Below are positions 27,506 to 34,932 of a DNA stretch of 34,932 bases, piece after piece. Both the position numbers and the translations under genes were made by a program. The notes under the pieces were generated by a model that saw only the letters and a program-made list of their open reading frames with translations, was not told where the DNA came from and did not search any database. Source of the DNA: Proteromonas lacertae (taxonomy: Eukaryota; Sar; Bigyra; Opalinata; Proteromonadidae); NCBI GenBank assembly GCA_002245135.1, contig NGBS01000356.1:1-34932 (forward strand), in the 5' to 3' direction. Each line of letters starts with the position of its first letter. Position 1 is the stretch's first letter.

Positions 27506-28675
27506 ATGCCAGCAGACAGAGTCAAACAACCAACCAATTCAGAATTATGCTCCCAGCTTCCATTAAAGGGACAGGCTTATGAGTTCTATCAGAAAGTGAG
27601 TCGTAACATACAGCATTTAAAGTCATTTTGCGATGAAATGTATATTCAAAGTTTGGCTTATGATGACAGCAAAAAATCAAAGAAGAAGCAAAGTCCACCA
27701 CAATTCAACTATATCGAATTAGAGAAGTCAGCTACAGCAGTTTATTATTGCTTTTCATGTAAGTTTGATAATCAGAAGTTAATTCCCATCAAACATCTAG
27801 AGACATTAGATCAAAATGAGTATATGAATTTATACTTTAGTGACGATGAGATGAAGAGTATAGTAAAACCAAATGTAAAACCGATTAAACCTTTTATTCA
27901 ACCTCAGTTAAAACAGCAACAACCACAACAAGAACCACCACCACCAACTATACCTCAAAAACCTAAAAGAGTTTATAAAAGAAGAACTGATACTGTAAAG
28001 AAACCTAAAACAAAAGCAATTATTGATAGTGATGATGAATTAATTCATTTAAAGAAAAGAAAGATTGTTAAGGATTCTGATTTTGTTGACGAACCAATGG
28101 GTATAATTGTGAAAGATACTGAATCAAGAACATCTGCTGATGATTTATTAAGTAGCCAAAGTCCTACCTTTACACCTCCAATGTCACCAAGGTCTGATAC
28201 TACACTTCTTGATATTACTGATATTGATATTCTAGATGCTGAACTGAAGTATTTTAATGCTGAATTAACTAAAAAAGATGAAGAAAAACAAAAAGAGATA
28301 GAAGAGAAAATTAAACATCAAGATGCAGAGAGAAAGAAACAAGAAGATGAAGAAAAAAAGAAAAAACAACAAGAAGAAGAAAGAGTTAGAAAGGTACAAG
28401 AAGAAGCAGAGAGAAAAAGAAAACAAGAAGAAGCAGAAAAGAAAAGAAAAGAAGAATTAGTCGTTATTAGAATGCTTCAAGAAGAAGAGAATATGAGACA
28501 ACAAGAAGAGTTAAGAAAGAAATGGGTATTAGAACAAAAGAGACAAATGGAAGAAAAGATGAAAAAAGAAAACGATGAATTAGAAAAGAAAATGGAAGAA
28601 GAGTTTAAGAAGAGAATTGAAGAAGAGAAAAGAAAGAAAGCTGAAGAGTTTGAGAAGATGATGAAGAACTTATAA
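27506..28675 (+). CDS. Coiled-coil protein with nuclear-type basic region, element C
   Basis: 389 residues starting MPADRVKQPTNSELCSQL. A folded-looking N-terminal part (1-110: LKGQAYEFYQKVSRNIQHLK, TAVYYCFSCKFDNQKLIPIK) is followed by a Pro/Gln-rich hinge (QQQPQQEPPPPTIPQKP), basic stretches that look like nuclear signals (PKRVYKRR, KKRKIVKDSD) and an acidic stretch with possible phosphosites (SPTFTPPMSPRSD). A continuous Glu/Lys coiled coil of about 140 residues ends the protein. The pair FSCKFDN with the rest does not form a full zinc site. It is convergent with the integrase gene. A scaffold or tether role is possible; no family was recognised. Confidence 0.6.
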   Translation: MPADRVKQPTNSELCSQLPLKGQAYEFYQKVSRNIQHLKSFCDEMYIQSLAYDDSKKSKKKQSPPQFNYIELEKSATAVYYCFSCKFDNQKLIPIKHLETLDQNEYMNLYFSDDEMKSIVKPNVKPIKPFIQPQLKQQQPQQEPPPPTIPQKPKRVYKRRTDTVKKPKTKAIIDSDDELIHLKKRKIVKDSDFVDEPMGIIVKDTESRTSADDLLSSQSPTFTPPMSPRSDTTLLDITDIDILDAELKYFNAELTKKDEEKQKEIEEKIKHQDAERKKQEDEEKKKKQQEEERVRKVQEEAERKRKQEEAEKKRKEELVVIRMLQEEENMRQQEELRKKWVLEQKRQMEEKMKKENDELEKKMEEEFKKRIEEEKRKKAEEFEKMMKNL

Positions 28676-28813
28676 GTATTAATATATACTTTAAATTTGT
28701 CTGGTTTATGCTTTAATCCATATACTTGAAAAAGCACTTTGAATTCATTACTTTGATGAAAATTGGTGTTTGTTTTATATGTAAAAAATAACATAAATAA
28801 AAAACATAAAAAA

Positions 28814-29974
28814 TTATACGAAATCATTAAATAGCGAATTTTTCTTATATACTCTACCATATCTACTTTTTCTGCCTTCTGGCACTGGTTGAATATCTGG
28901 TTCTATAGGTTGTGCTTCATTATTTATACTATGAATTTGTCTTAATCTAAACTTACCATTTGTTGTAATACTATTAACAGGTACTCTTTTAATTTCATGA
29001 GATTTGAATCTATATGAACCTATATCTCTAGGATTGAATTCTTTAGGTATTGTTCCATCCAAGTTCTTAACAGAATATGAAAATGGTCCAACTTTGTGTA
29101 TTTGGTATACTTTATCAGTATAATAAGTAGTTTTTTGAAGTTTGTTATCTCTACGTTCTTTAATTCTGACAAAATCATCAGCTTTAAAATGAGTATCACT
29201 TTTACGCTTCTTTAAGTTTCTAGCATGTGATTCTTTATACAATCTATCTTGAACTTCAAAATCATTGAATACTTCATTTGGAGTTAGATTATTCAGCGCA
29301 GAATGTGGTTTTGCATTGTAATCATCTACAACAGTATATACTATATTACACAATGATTCAATATTGTTAATTTTATCAAATTCTTCATCAGAAAATGTAT
29401 TAATTTTTCTATAAAACATATCTTTAATAGTTCTCACACATCTATCCAATATTTTCATTATATTATGTTCATTACGTTCTTTAAGTATAAATCGTACATG
29501 ATTTTTGTTAAACAAATCTAAAAATTTCTTACCATAGATAATACCAGACTCTTCATCTGATAAAATACTCCCTACAAAACGAGCGTTTTCATCCTTAGGT
29601 TGCATACCCTGATAAAACCATTTTTCAAACACTGGATACACATCATTTTCTGATTTAGATTTAACATAATATATCCAGCACTTACGACTAACAACTTCTA
29701 TAATTAACAAAAATGGAACTTTTGTGTTGTTGAAAAACACCAAATCTATTTGATATGACCCAGGTAACTTTTCAATTTCATATTTAATTCTATTCCTTTT
29801 AGTTGCAGTGATTTGATAATCTGGTTTAGACTCTACAAGTTCACTACTAGCTTTTTTAATGTCAGATTTTTTAAAGTTATTCTCAAGTTCATTTACAGAG
29901 AAATTAATAAAGTCTCGTTTGTTTAAATAACCATATGTTTTGTATAACTCATTTATTTTATCTTGTAGTGACAT
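28814..29974 (-). CDS. Polinton-type integrase, element C
   Basis: 386 residues, whole-looking, with an ATG giving MSLQDKINELYKTYGYL. It lacks the long variable N-terminus of the A and B enzymes and starts directly with the helical region. The catalytic core has Asp 77 (GSYQIDLVFF), Asp 140 (SILSDEESGI) and NEHNIMKILDRCVRTIK (168-184), then DDYNAKPHSALNNLTPNEVF. The C-terminal SH3/chromo-like domain reads FKADDFVRIKERRD, YYTDKVYQIHKVGPFSYSV and YRFKSHEIKRV. The DESG and NEH...ILD signatures are shared with A and B, so all three form one lineage of Polinton integrases. A basic tail ends the protein (KSRYGRVYKKNSLFNDFV). Confidence 0.9.
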   Translation of the reverse strand: MSLQDKINELYKTYGYLNKRDFINFSVNELENNFKKSDIKKASSELVESKPDYQITATKRNRIKYEIEKLPGSYQIDLVFFNNTKVPFLLIIEVVSRKCWIYYVKSKSENDVYPVFEKWFYQGMQPKDENARFVGSILSDEESGIIYGKKFLDLFNKNHVRFILKERNEHNIMKILDRCVRTIKDMFYRKINTFSDEEFDKINNIESLCNIVYTVVDDYNAKPHSALNNLTPNEVFNDFEVQDRLYKESHARNLKKRKSDTHFKADDFVRIKERRDNKLQKTTYYTDKVYQIHKVGPFSYSVKNLDGTIPKEFNPRDIGSYRFKSHEIKRVPVNSITTNGKFRLRQIHSINNEAQPIEPDIQPVPEGRKSRYGRVYKKNSLFNDFV

Positions 29975-30041
29975 TCAAACAATATATATAAAAAATATGA
30001 ATGATATATATTTAAAGAATTAATGAATTAAAATAATTAAA

Positions 30042-30818
30042 TCATTCTTCTACCTCTCCCAAATCCTTATCACTTAAAGTGTTACCACCATTACCAAAGT
30101 TAATAACTTTAGCAGCACTAATAAAACCATTACTAATTACTTTTTTAGCAGGGAATGGTCTACGAGTACTAATTAAATCACTATCTTCTATCTTAGTTCT
30201 CTTAATTCTTGGAGGTGAAACAAATTTGTTTTGATTAGCTTGTTCTTTCTTAATTTTCTTCTCATTACTTCTTCTAATAGTTGTAGCTAAATCAGGATTT
30301 TCATCATAACCAACAATATCACTACAAACTCTATGATTAACAAAGTTTTGAGTACCATTACTCTTAATAGAGATTTGATTATCAACAACACTTACAGCAA
30401 TTTTACTACCAACATCAACATCAGATGGAACTCTATAGTTACTATTATCCCATATCATAATAGAATTGAAATTGTGGAAGTATTTAATACCATGTTGTGG
30501 TTCTCTACATCCTACACTAATCAAATATCCACGAATGATTTTTTCTATAAAGTCATTCTCGTTTCTATCATAAATTTGTTTCAATACATATTTCACTTCA
30601 TCAGCTGAATATGTTTCAAAATCTCTTCCATTATTAATTACAACTTTATGATCCAAATCATGAACAAAAGTAATCAATACATATTGACTAGTTTTAGTAG
30701 GCTTAACTGTAATACTCTCAACAGTTCCTTTAATAATCCACTTGTTACATAACTTTGGATTCTTGTAGTAATCACTGAATTCTACATCTGTAGCTTCATA
30801 GGGTGTTTCGTTACTCAT
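30042..30818 (-). CDS. Probable nucleic-acid-binding (OB-fold-like) protein, element C
   Basis: 258 residues starting MSNETPYEATDVEFSDYY. The first 150 residues are rich in short beta-type strands (KWIIKGTVESITVKPTKTSQ, YVLITFVHDLDHKVVI, GSKIAVSVVDNQISIK). This pattern, with its GTV...I.V start, recalls an OB-fold single-strand DNA-binding protein. The C-terminal 80 residues are basic with nuclear-signal-like patches (RRSNEKKIKKEQ, PPRIKRTKIED), and the tail is acidic. Single-strand binding proteins accompany protein-primed polymerases in adenoviruses and related systems. It sits between integrase and polymerase and shares a promoter region of about 140 bases with the divergent polymerase. 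The fold is inferred, not shown. Confidence 0.5.
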   Translation of the reverse strand: MSNETPYEATDVEFSDYYKNPKLCNKWIIKGTVESITVKPTKTSQYVLITFVHDLDHKVVINNGRDFETYSADEVKYVLKQIYDRNENDFIEKIIRGYLISVGCREPQHGIKYFHNFNSIMIWDNSNYRVPSDVDVGSKIAVSVVDNQISIKSNGTQNFVNHRVCSDIVGYDENPDLATTIRRSNEKKIKKEQANQNKFVSPPRIKRTKIEDSDLISTRRPFPAKKVISNGFISAAKVINFGNGGNTLSDKDLGEVEE

Positions 30819-30960
30819 TTTATATAAGGGAGAGATGAAAATAAAAAATGATAAAAAATGTCAAGAAAAATGAAAATGAAAATTTCTTTTTATTTTTAAA
30901 GTCGACCAATCAAATTTCATATTTCCATTTTTGATTTATTTCGTGAATTCTGTCTATATA
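30819..30960. promoter_or_regulatory. Divergent promoter region between OB-like gene and polymerase of element C
   Basis: 142 bases without coding potential, A+T-rich, with a TATATAA-like word 8 bases before the minus-strand start and several aaaaatg repeats. It must serve genes on both strands because both starts face outward. Confidence 0.4.
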
Positions 30961-33339
30961 ATGAGCAAACATAAAAAGCTTTTAAAAGCATTTTTTAAGC
31001 TTCTAGAACAAACTTTTAATAAAAATAAACATCATAAGCATAAGCATCACCATCATCATAAACATAAACATACAGATGAACCACCACCACCAGAAGAAGC
31101 TCCAAAACGAAGATTAGCGCCATTATTTAGCACAGATGCTATTCAAAATAAAAAAAGATACAATAATGATATACCAATAATCAGTGATACATTCTTTGGT
31201 GGATTAATGCCTTCTTCCCTACCAAAACCTAACCAAAATCAAAGATTTAATGATAGAATACGTGATGCTAGAGAAGTTGATAAATCATCTCAAGGTGTTA
31301 CCAGGAAATGGGTTTTCAATTATAACAATAGAAATTACAGTACTCCACAACAATGTTATCATGATTTTGTTAATAATAGTGATATCAAAGATATATTACA
31401 TGAACTAGCTGATACTATGAATATGATAAAATTTTTCTTTATTGTACGTTCAATTTATATACCTGATGAGTCTACTGACAGTGATGATGAAGTTTCTATA
31501 TTTAGTCGTAGTAGACTATGTGAAATAACAAAAATGTCTACTGTAGGTGAAATACAAACTATACTGGAGAATATATTTACAAAAATATCAGAAGATGATT
31601 CAAATCATCCTCAAAGTGGTCTTACTTTTGCTAGAGTAAATACTATAGAATTATATGTAACAAAATTTAAAGTGATACGTGGAAGCAGTTTTATTGTTTT
31701 ACCTGCTAAACTTCAAGGTCTTAGATGTTTAACAAATGTAATAAATGAAGATAATGAATGTTTTAAGTACTTGATTTATTCTTACATGTATCTGATGTGG
31801 AACTTAAATTATTTTGTGAACCTGAATACTATGATTTTATATTGAATGGTTTATACGGAGGATTATCATATATTGGTAAGCGTAAGGAAGATGCTAATAA
31901 CAAATTTATGAAAAATTATGATGAAACTTTACCTAGTAAATTCTTATTATATCAAGACTACAATTCTTTATACCCTTCAGTTATGGCTTCTTGTAAAATG
32001 CCTTTAGATGACTTTGAATTTATTGATCCAAATTCTATTACATTAGAAAGTATACTTGATTTGCCATATTATGAAGAAATGGATCAAGATAGATTAGGAG
32101 AATAATGATTTTGGTTATATATTAGAAGTTGATATCGAATTACCTATAGAACTACAAGACAAGTTTAAAGAATACCCATTACTACCTGAAAGGAAGAAAA
32201 TACCTAAAGAATGGTTATCTGATATACAAACTGAAAGAGCTGAAAATCTTGGTATTATACATAAAGAAAGAGGTACTTACCATGCTACTGAGAAATTAAT
32301 AACTGATTTGTATCCTAAAGAAAAATATATAATACACTACCAAAATTTGAAGTTTGCAGTTGAACATGGCTATAAAGTGGGTAAAGTGTATAGAATAATG
32401 AGATTTACTGAAGGTCTATATATGGGTAAATATATTAATACTATGGTACAAAAAAGAGTCCAAGCTAAAGAAAACAATCAAAATACTACTGCAGACTATA
32501 TAAAGAAATTAATGAATAGTTTATACGGTAAATTTATGGAACGTGTTGAAAAGAGAAGTAACATATCTTTAATTACTAATGAAGACCAAATGATTAATGC
32601 TGCAAGTGATCCATGGTTTAAAGACTTTATCATTATTGAAGGTGATTTAAGAATTGCACATTTTCATAAGAAGCTATATGAAATTAATAAACCTATACAA
32701 ATTGGAATGGTTATCTTAGCACTGTCTAAACTCAAAATGCAAAAGTATTGGTATGATGTATTAGATAAAAAATATGGTTCTGATAAGCTAACACTATGTA
32801 TGACTGATACTGATAGTTTACTTTTCTCAGTTGAAACTAATGATATTTTTGAAGACTTAGAGGATCCTATCTTTAATAATTGGATTGATGGAAGTAACTT
32901 GAAAAATCCCTATTTAGAAAATTATAAGTTAGATATACATAGAGCTGTTCATTCAGGTACATTGAATCGATTAAAATTTGAAGAGCAGGATAAGAATAAT
33001 AAAAATCTGTATGTTATAACAAAGTTTATAGGATTAAAATCAAAGTGCTATATATACGAAAAGGAGAAAGTGAATGATGAATCTGATAATAATACTAATA
33101 CTGACAATCGTTGTAAAGGTATTAATGTGAAAGTTTCTAGAAAAATAACTTATGATATATACAATGATTTTGTTGAAGGTGCTAGTAAAAGTCAAAAATA
33201 TGAAGTATGTCAAATCAAATCAATACATCATAATGTTTATACGACAGTACAAAACAAAACTGGCTTAACCTATTATGATGATAAAAGATATTTTTTTGAT
33301 AAATACAATACATTGCCATATGGATATAAAAATAATTAA
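30961..33339 (+). pseudogene. Protein-primed family B DNA polymerase remnant, element C
   Basis: The start ATG at 30961 gives MSKHKKLLKAFFKLLEQ, followed by a His/Lys run (HHKHKHHHHHKHKH), a Pro-rich hinge and the Polinton N-terminal domain up to INEDNECFKYLIYS. The palm domain is clearly recognisable: GLYGGLSYIGKRK, motif A DYNSLYPSVMA, motif B LMNSLYGKF, motif C MTDTDSLLF, and the C-terminal KCYIYEKEKV and DNRCKGIN blocks. The gene is incomplete and broken with several breaks, so it can no longer make a full polymerase. It is divergent from the OB-like gene and tail to tail with the gene at 33369. Confidence 0.88.
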
Positions 33340-33368
33340 TACTTATATTATATAATTGTTTTTTTTCT

Positions 33369-34010
33369 TTAAAAAGCTGCCACCTCTTCATATTGAGGTA
33401 CAAATTGAGGTACATTTGCAGTTACTATAAATTTTGAGCCATATTGTGGTGTTTGTTGACTATATTTTCTTGCTTTTTGTGGTATAACATGAAAAGTGTT
33501 ATCGTATGGATTAATATATTCATCACTAAACTTTTCAGTTTTTATAGAATCTGCCATTCTATTTAATCTTGTTTTCACTGAATTTATAATATTTTCTCTC
33601 ACATTTTCTCTTCTTCTCATTCTATTAGTAGTTCTATTCATATCTAAATCTTTATTTACTGTACTACGTTCTATATTTTTTATTATTGCCTTACGTCTCT
33701 CTATAAACTTCCTCACTTGATTATAAGTTAAGGTATTTGCATCAAAATTTGGATGTTCTTCTGGTCTATTACTGTGTTCATCATTATATTTTTTCAGATT
33801 ATCAAAGTACTTGTTTATTCTATTCAATTTGTCGCTAATAGTTTCTTTATTTGGAGCAACCTTAATTTCATCTGATTGTGTTTCCTCCACGTTTGGTATA
33901 ATACTATTAGTTTGTTGTTGTTGCTGTATTAATTCAGGATTGACTATATCTGTATTAACAGGAGCTGGTACAACTAAATCTAAAGTTGGTTCATTATATA
34001 CTAAAATCAT
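33369..34010 (-). CDS. Charged helical protein of unknown function, element C
   Basis: 213 residues; the ATG gives MILVYNEPTLDLVVPAPV. A Gln/Pro-rich N-terminal part (ELIQQQQQTNSIIPNVEE) is followed by a long basic helical region (ISDKLNRINKYFDNLKKY; FIERRKAIIKNIERSTVN; MRRRENVRENIINSVKTR) and a Tyr/Gln-rich C-terminal part (YGSKFIVTANVPQFVPQY). Its ATG overlaps the stop of the upstream gene by the ATGA arrangement, which points to linked translation or tight packing. No family was recognised. Confidence 0.6.
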   Translation of the reverse strand: MILVYNEPTLDLVVPAPVNTDIVNPELIQQQQQTNSIIPNVEETQSDEIKVAPNKETISDKLNRINKYFDNLKKYNDEHSNRPEEHPNFDANTLTYNQVRKFIERRKAIIKNIERSTVNKDLDMNRTTNRMRRRENVRENIINSVKTRLNRMADSIKTEKFSDEYINPYDNTFHVIPQKARKYSQQTPQYGSKFIVTANVPQFVPQYEEVAAF

Positions 34011-34932
34011 TTGTTATAGGATATTGCCACTACTCCTAAATCATCATAAGATGGTTTATTTGCATTATTCATTACACTTGCTAATTGAGCAGCATATACT
34101 GATTTTTCTTCTTCCATTCGTTTTAATATTTGTTGCATATTATTTTGATATGTTAAATCATTTCCTTTAAGAGCTTTGATTGCTTCATTCTTTATAAATT
34201 CTATTTCATTTTGTTGATTTTGTATAGTATTTCGTCCAGCTTCTAAAGTATTATTTAATTGTGCTTGCAATGTTTTATTTTGCTCTACACTTGTATTATA
34301 TAGCTGTTGTTGTTCTTGTAATTGCTGCATATATTTATTCATTTCTACTTGAAGCTTCATTTGCATCTCCTCCAATTGTGCATTATCTTTTGCTTTAGTA
34401 TTTTGTAATTCCTCTGATATAGCATCATAACTTTGTTTAAGACTAGCTAAATTCTTTTCAGCTTGTTCATGATTCATTTTTAGTGTCAATACTTCATTTT
34501 CTCTTAAAGCTAATTTTTCATTCACTGTATTAATTGAATTAAATGTTGTTCTTTTTTCTGTATTTATTTCATCAATTCTATTCCTTAATATTGCTAAATT
34601 TTGTTCCACTTCTTGTTTACTGAATGGATAATCTTCTTTATATGTAGTATAATCAGTTTCAATTTTTGATTTTATTTCTTTTAATGCATTTAATTCTTTA
34701 TCTTTATCATTTAAACTTTGCACATATTGAGTTTTGAGACTTTCAGCATTGCTTAAAGCAATATTTAATTGTTTAGTATTTTCTTTATTTGCATTTTTTA
34801 ACTCCTCATTCTGATGTTTTAATTCTTTAATTTGTTTTTCATATAATTCTTTGAGCTCATACAAATCTGTATTATTCTTATTCTCTTTTTGTGAAAGTGT
34901 TACTTTTAATTTTTCATATAAATCTTCTTTTA
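34007..34932 (-). CDS. Long coiled-coil protein, N-terminal end outside window
   Basis: The frame is open from the window edge to 34007, more than 300 residues visible. Almost the whole length is a heptad-rich coiled coil made of Glu, Lys, Gln, Asn and Leu (LKHQNEELKNANKENTKQLN; LALRENEVLTLKMNHEQAEK; MQQLQEQQQLYNTSVEQNKT). The short end NNANKPSYDDLGVVAISYNK is not coiled. No motor, zinc or enzyme domain is seen. Fibre, scaffold or tether proteins have this build, but the composition alone cannot decide. It overlaps the next gene by four bases. Confidence 0.65.
   Translation of the reverse strand, partial: KEDLYEKLKVTLSQKENKNNTDLYELKELYEKQIKELKHQNEELKNANKENTKQLNIALSNAESLKTQYVQSLNDKDKELNALKEIKSKIETDYTTYKEDYPFSKQEVEQNLAILRNRIDEINTEKRTTFNSINTVNEKLALRENEVLTLKMNHEQAEKNLASLKQSYDAISEELQNTKAKDNAQLEEMQMKLQVEMNKYMQQLQEQQQLYNTSVEQNKTLQAQLNNTLEAGRNTIQNQQNEIEFIKNEAIKALKGNDLTYQNNMQQILKRMEEEKSVYAAQLASVMNNANKPSYDDLGVVAISYNK

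Larger units (their letters stand above)
25551..34932. mobile_element. Element C: third Polinton-like element, right end outside window
   Basis: A third integrase and family B polymerase, more distant from A and B than those are from each other, in a different arrangement: integrase on minus, polymerase on plus, divergent. Four plus-strand genes precede them and two minus-strand genes follow. The polymerase is broken with several breaks, and the integrase looks whole. The left limit is placed at the structured repeat near 25551, which is an inference. No capsid, ATPase or protease gene is visible in this part. Confidence 0.7.

Noticed and set aside
27357-27566. Plus frame before the coiled-coil gene of element C
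   Set aside because: Phe/His/Ile-rich translation of A+T-rich leader; the ATG at 27506 in another frame opens the long gene.
28477-28860. Minus frame opposite the coiled-coil gene
   Set aside because: Ser/Phe-rich text is the complement of Glu/Lys repeats.
33811-34170. Plus frame with Cys run and hydrophobic segment
   Set aside because: Shadow of the Gln-rich genes on the opposite strand.
1-34932. Ciliate origin with reassigned stop codons
   Set aside because: Well formed genes end at TAA or TAG, and whole frames such as the integrases need no reassigned codons.

Overview
The window is A+T-rich eukaryotic DNA. It is dominated by virus-like elements of the Polinton/Maverick (adintovirus-like) class, packed against or into one another. 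The evidence is three separate pairs of a protein-primed family B DNA polymerase and a retroviral-type integrase, plus one adenain-like cysteine protease and two small basic proteins resembling adenovirus protein VI. Stop usage is standard (TAA and TAG end genes). At least one gene in the middle shows credible short GT..AG introns of about 47-85 nt. A small-genome invertebrate or another intron-bearing eukaryote fits, but the host cannot be named from the sequence.

Layout. (1) 1-13525, element A, open to the left: a decayed polymerase on +, a small remnant, and a whole-looking integrase on +. These meet tail to tail a block of six minus-strand genes (13525 down to 6501): two pVI/melittin-like basic proteins, an SR-like protein, two charged proteins, and a very large membrane-polyprotein-like gene with the protease at its C-terminal end. 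(2) 13577-16176: plus-strand accessory genes (Q-rich, acidic, RRM, and a spliced gene ending in four perfect 24-bp repeats). (3) 16200-16560: a non-coding junction with a 33-bp-arm hairpin, a second hairpin and a direct repeat. (4) 16536-23205, element B: an integrase and polymerase on the minus strand, a mirror image of A, related but clearly diverged. (5) 23210-25550: palindromes, repeats and small genes of unknown origin. (6) 25551-34932, element C, open to the right: a third and more distant integrase/polymerase set with its own small genes (zinc-binding, membrane-anchored, coiled-coil and basic nucleic-acid-binding-like).

How the genes would work together, inferred from the family: the polymerase copies linear DNA by protein priming, the integrase inserts the copy, and the protease matures virion proteins including the membrane-active pVI-like ones. 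No double-jelly-roll major capsid protein, penton or FtsK/HerA-type ATPase is recognisable in the window. Either those genes lie outside it or the structural set is highly diverged. The structural block of A is still almost entirely open reading frame while the A polymerase is eroded, so the elements look fairly young but no longer whole.
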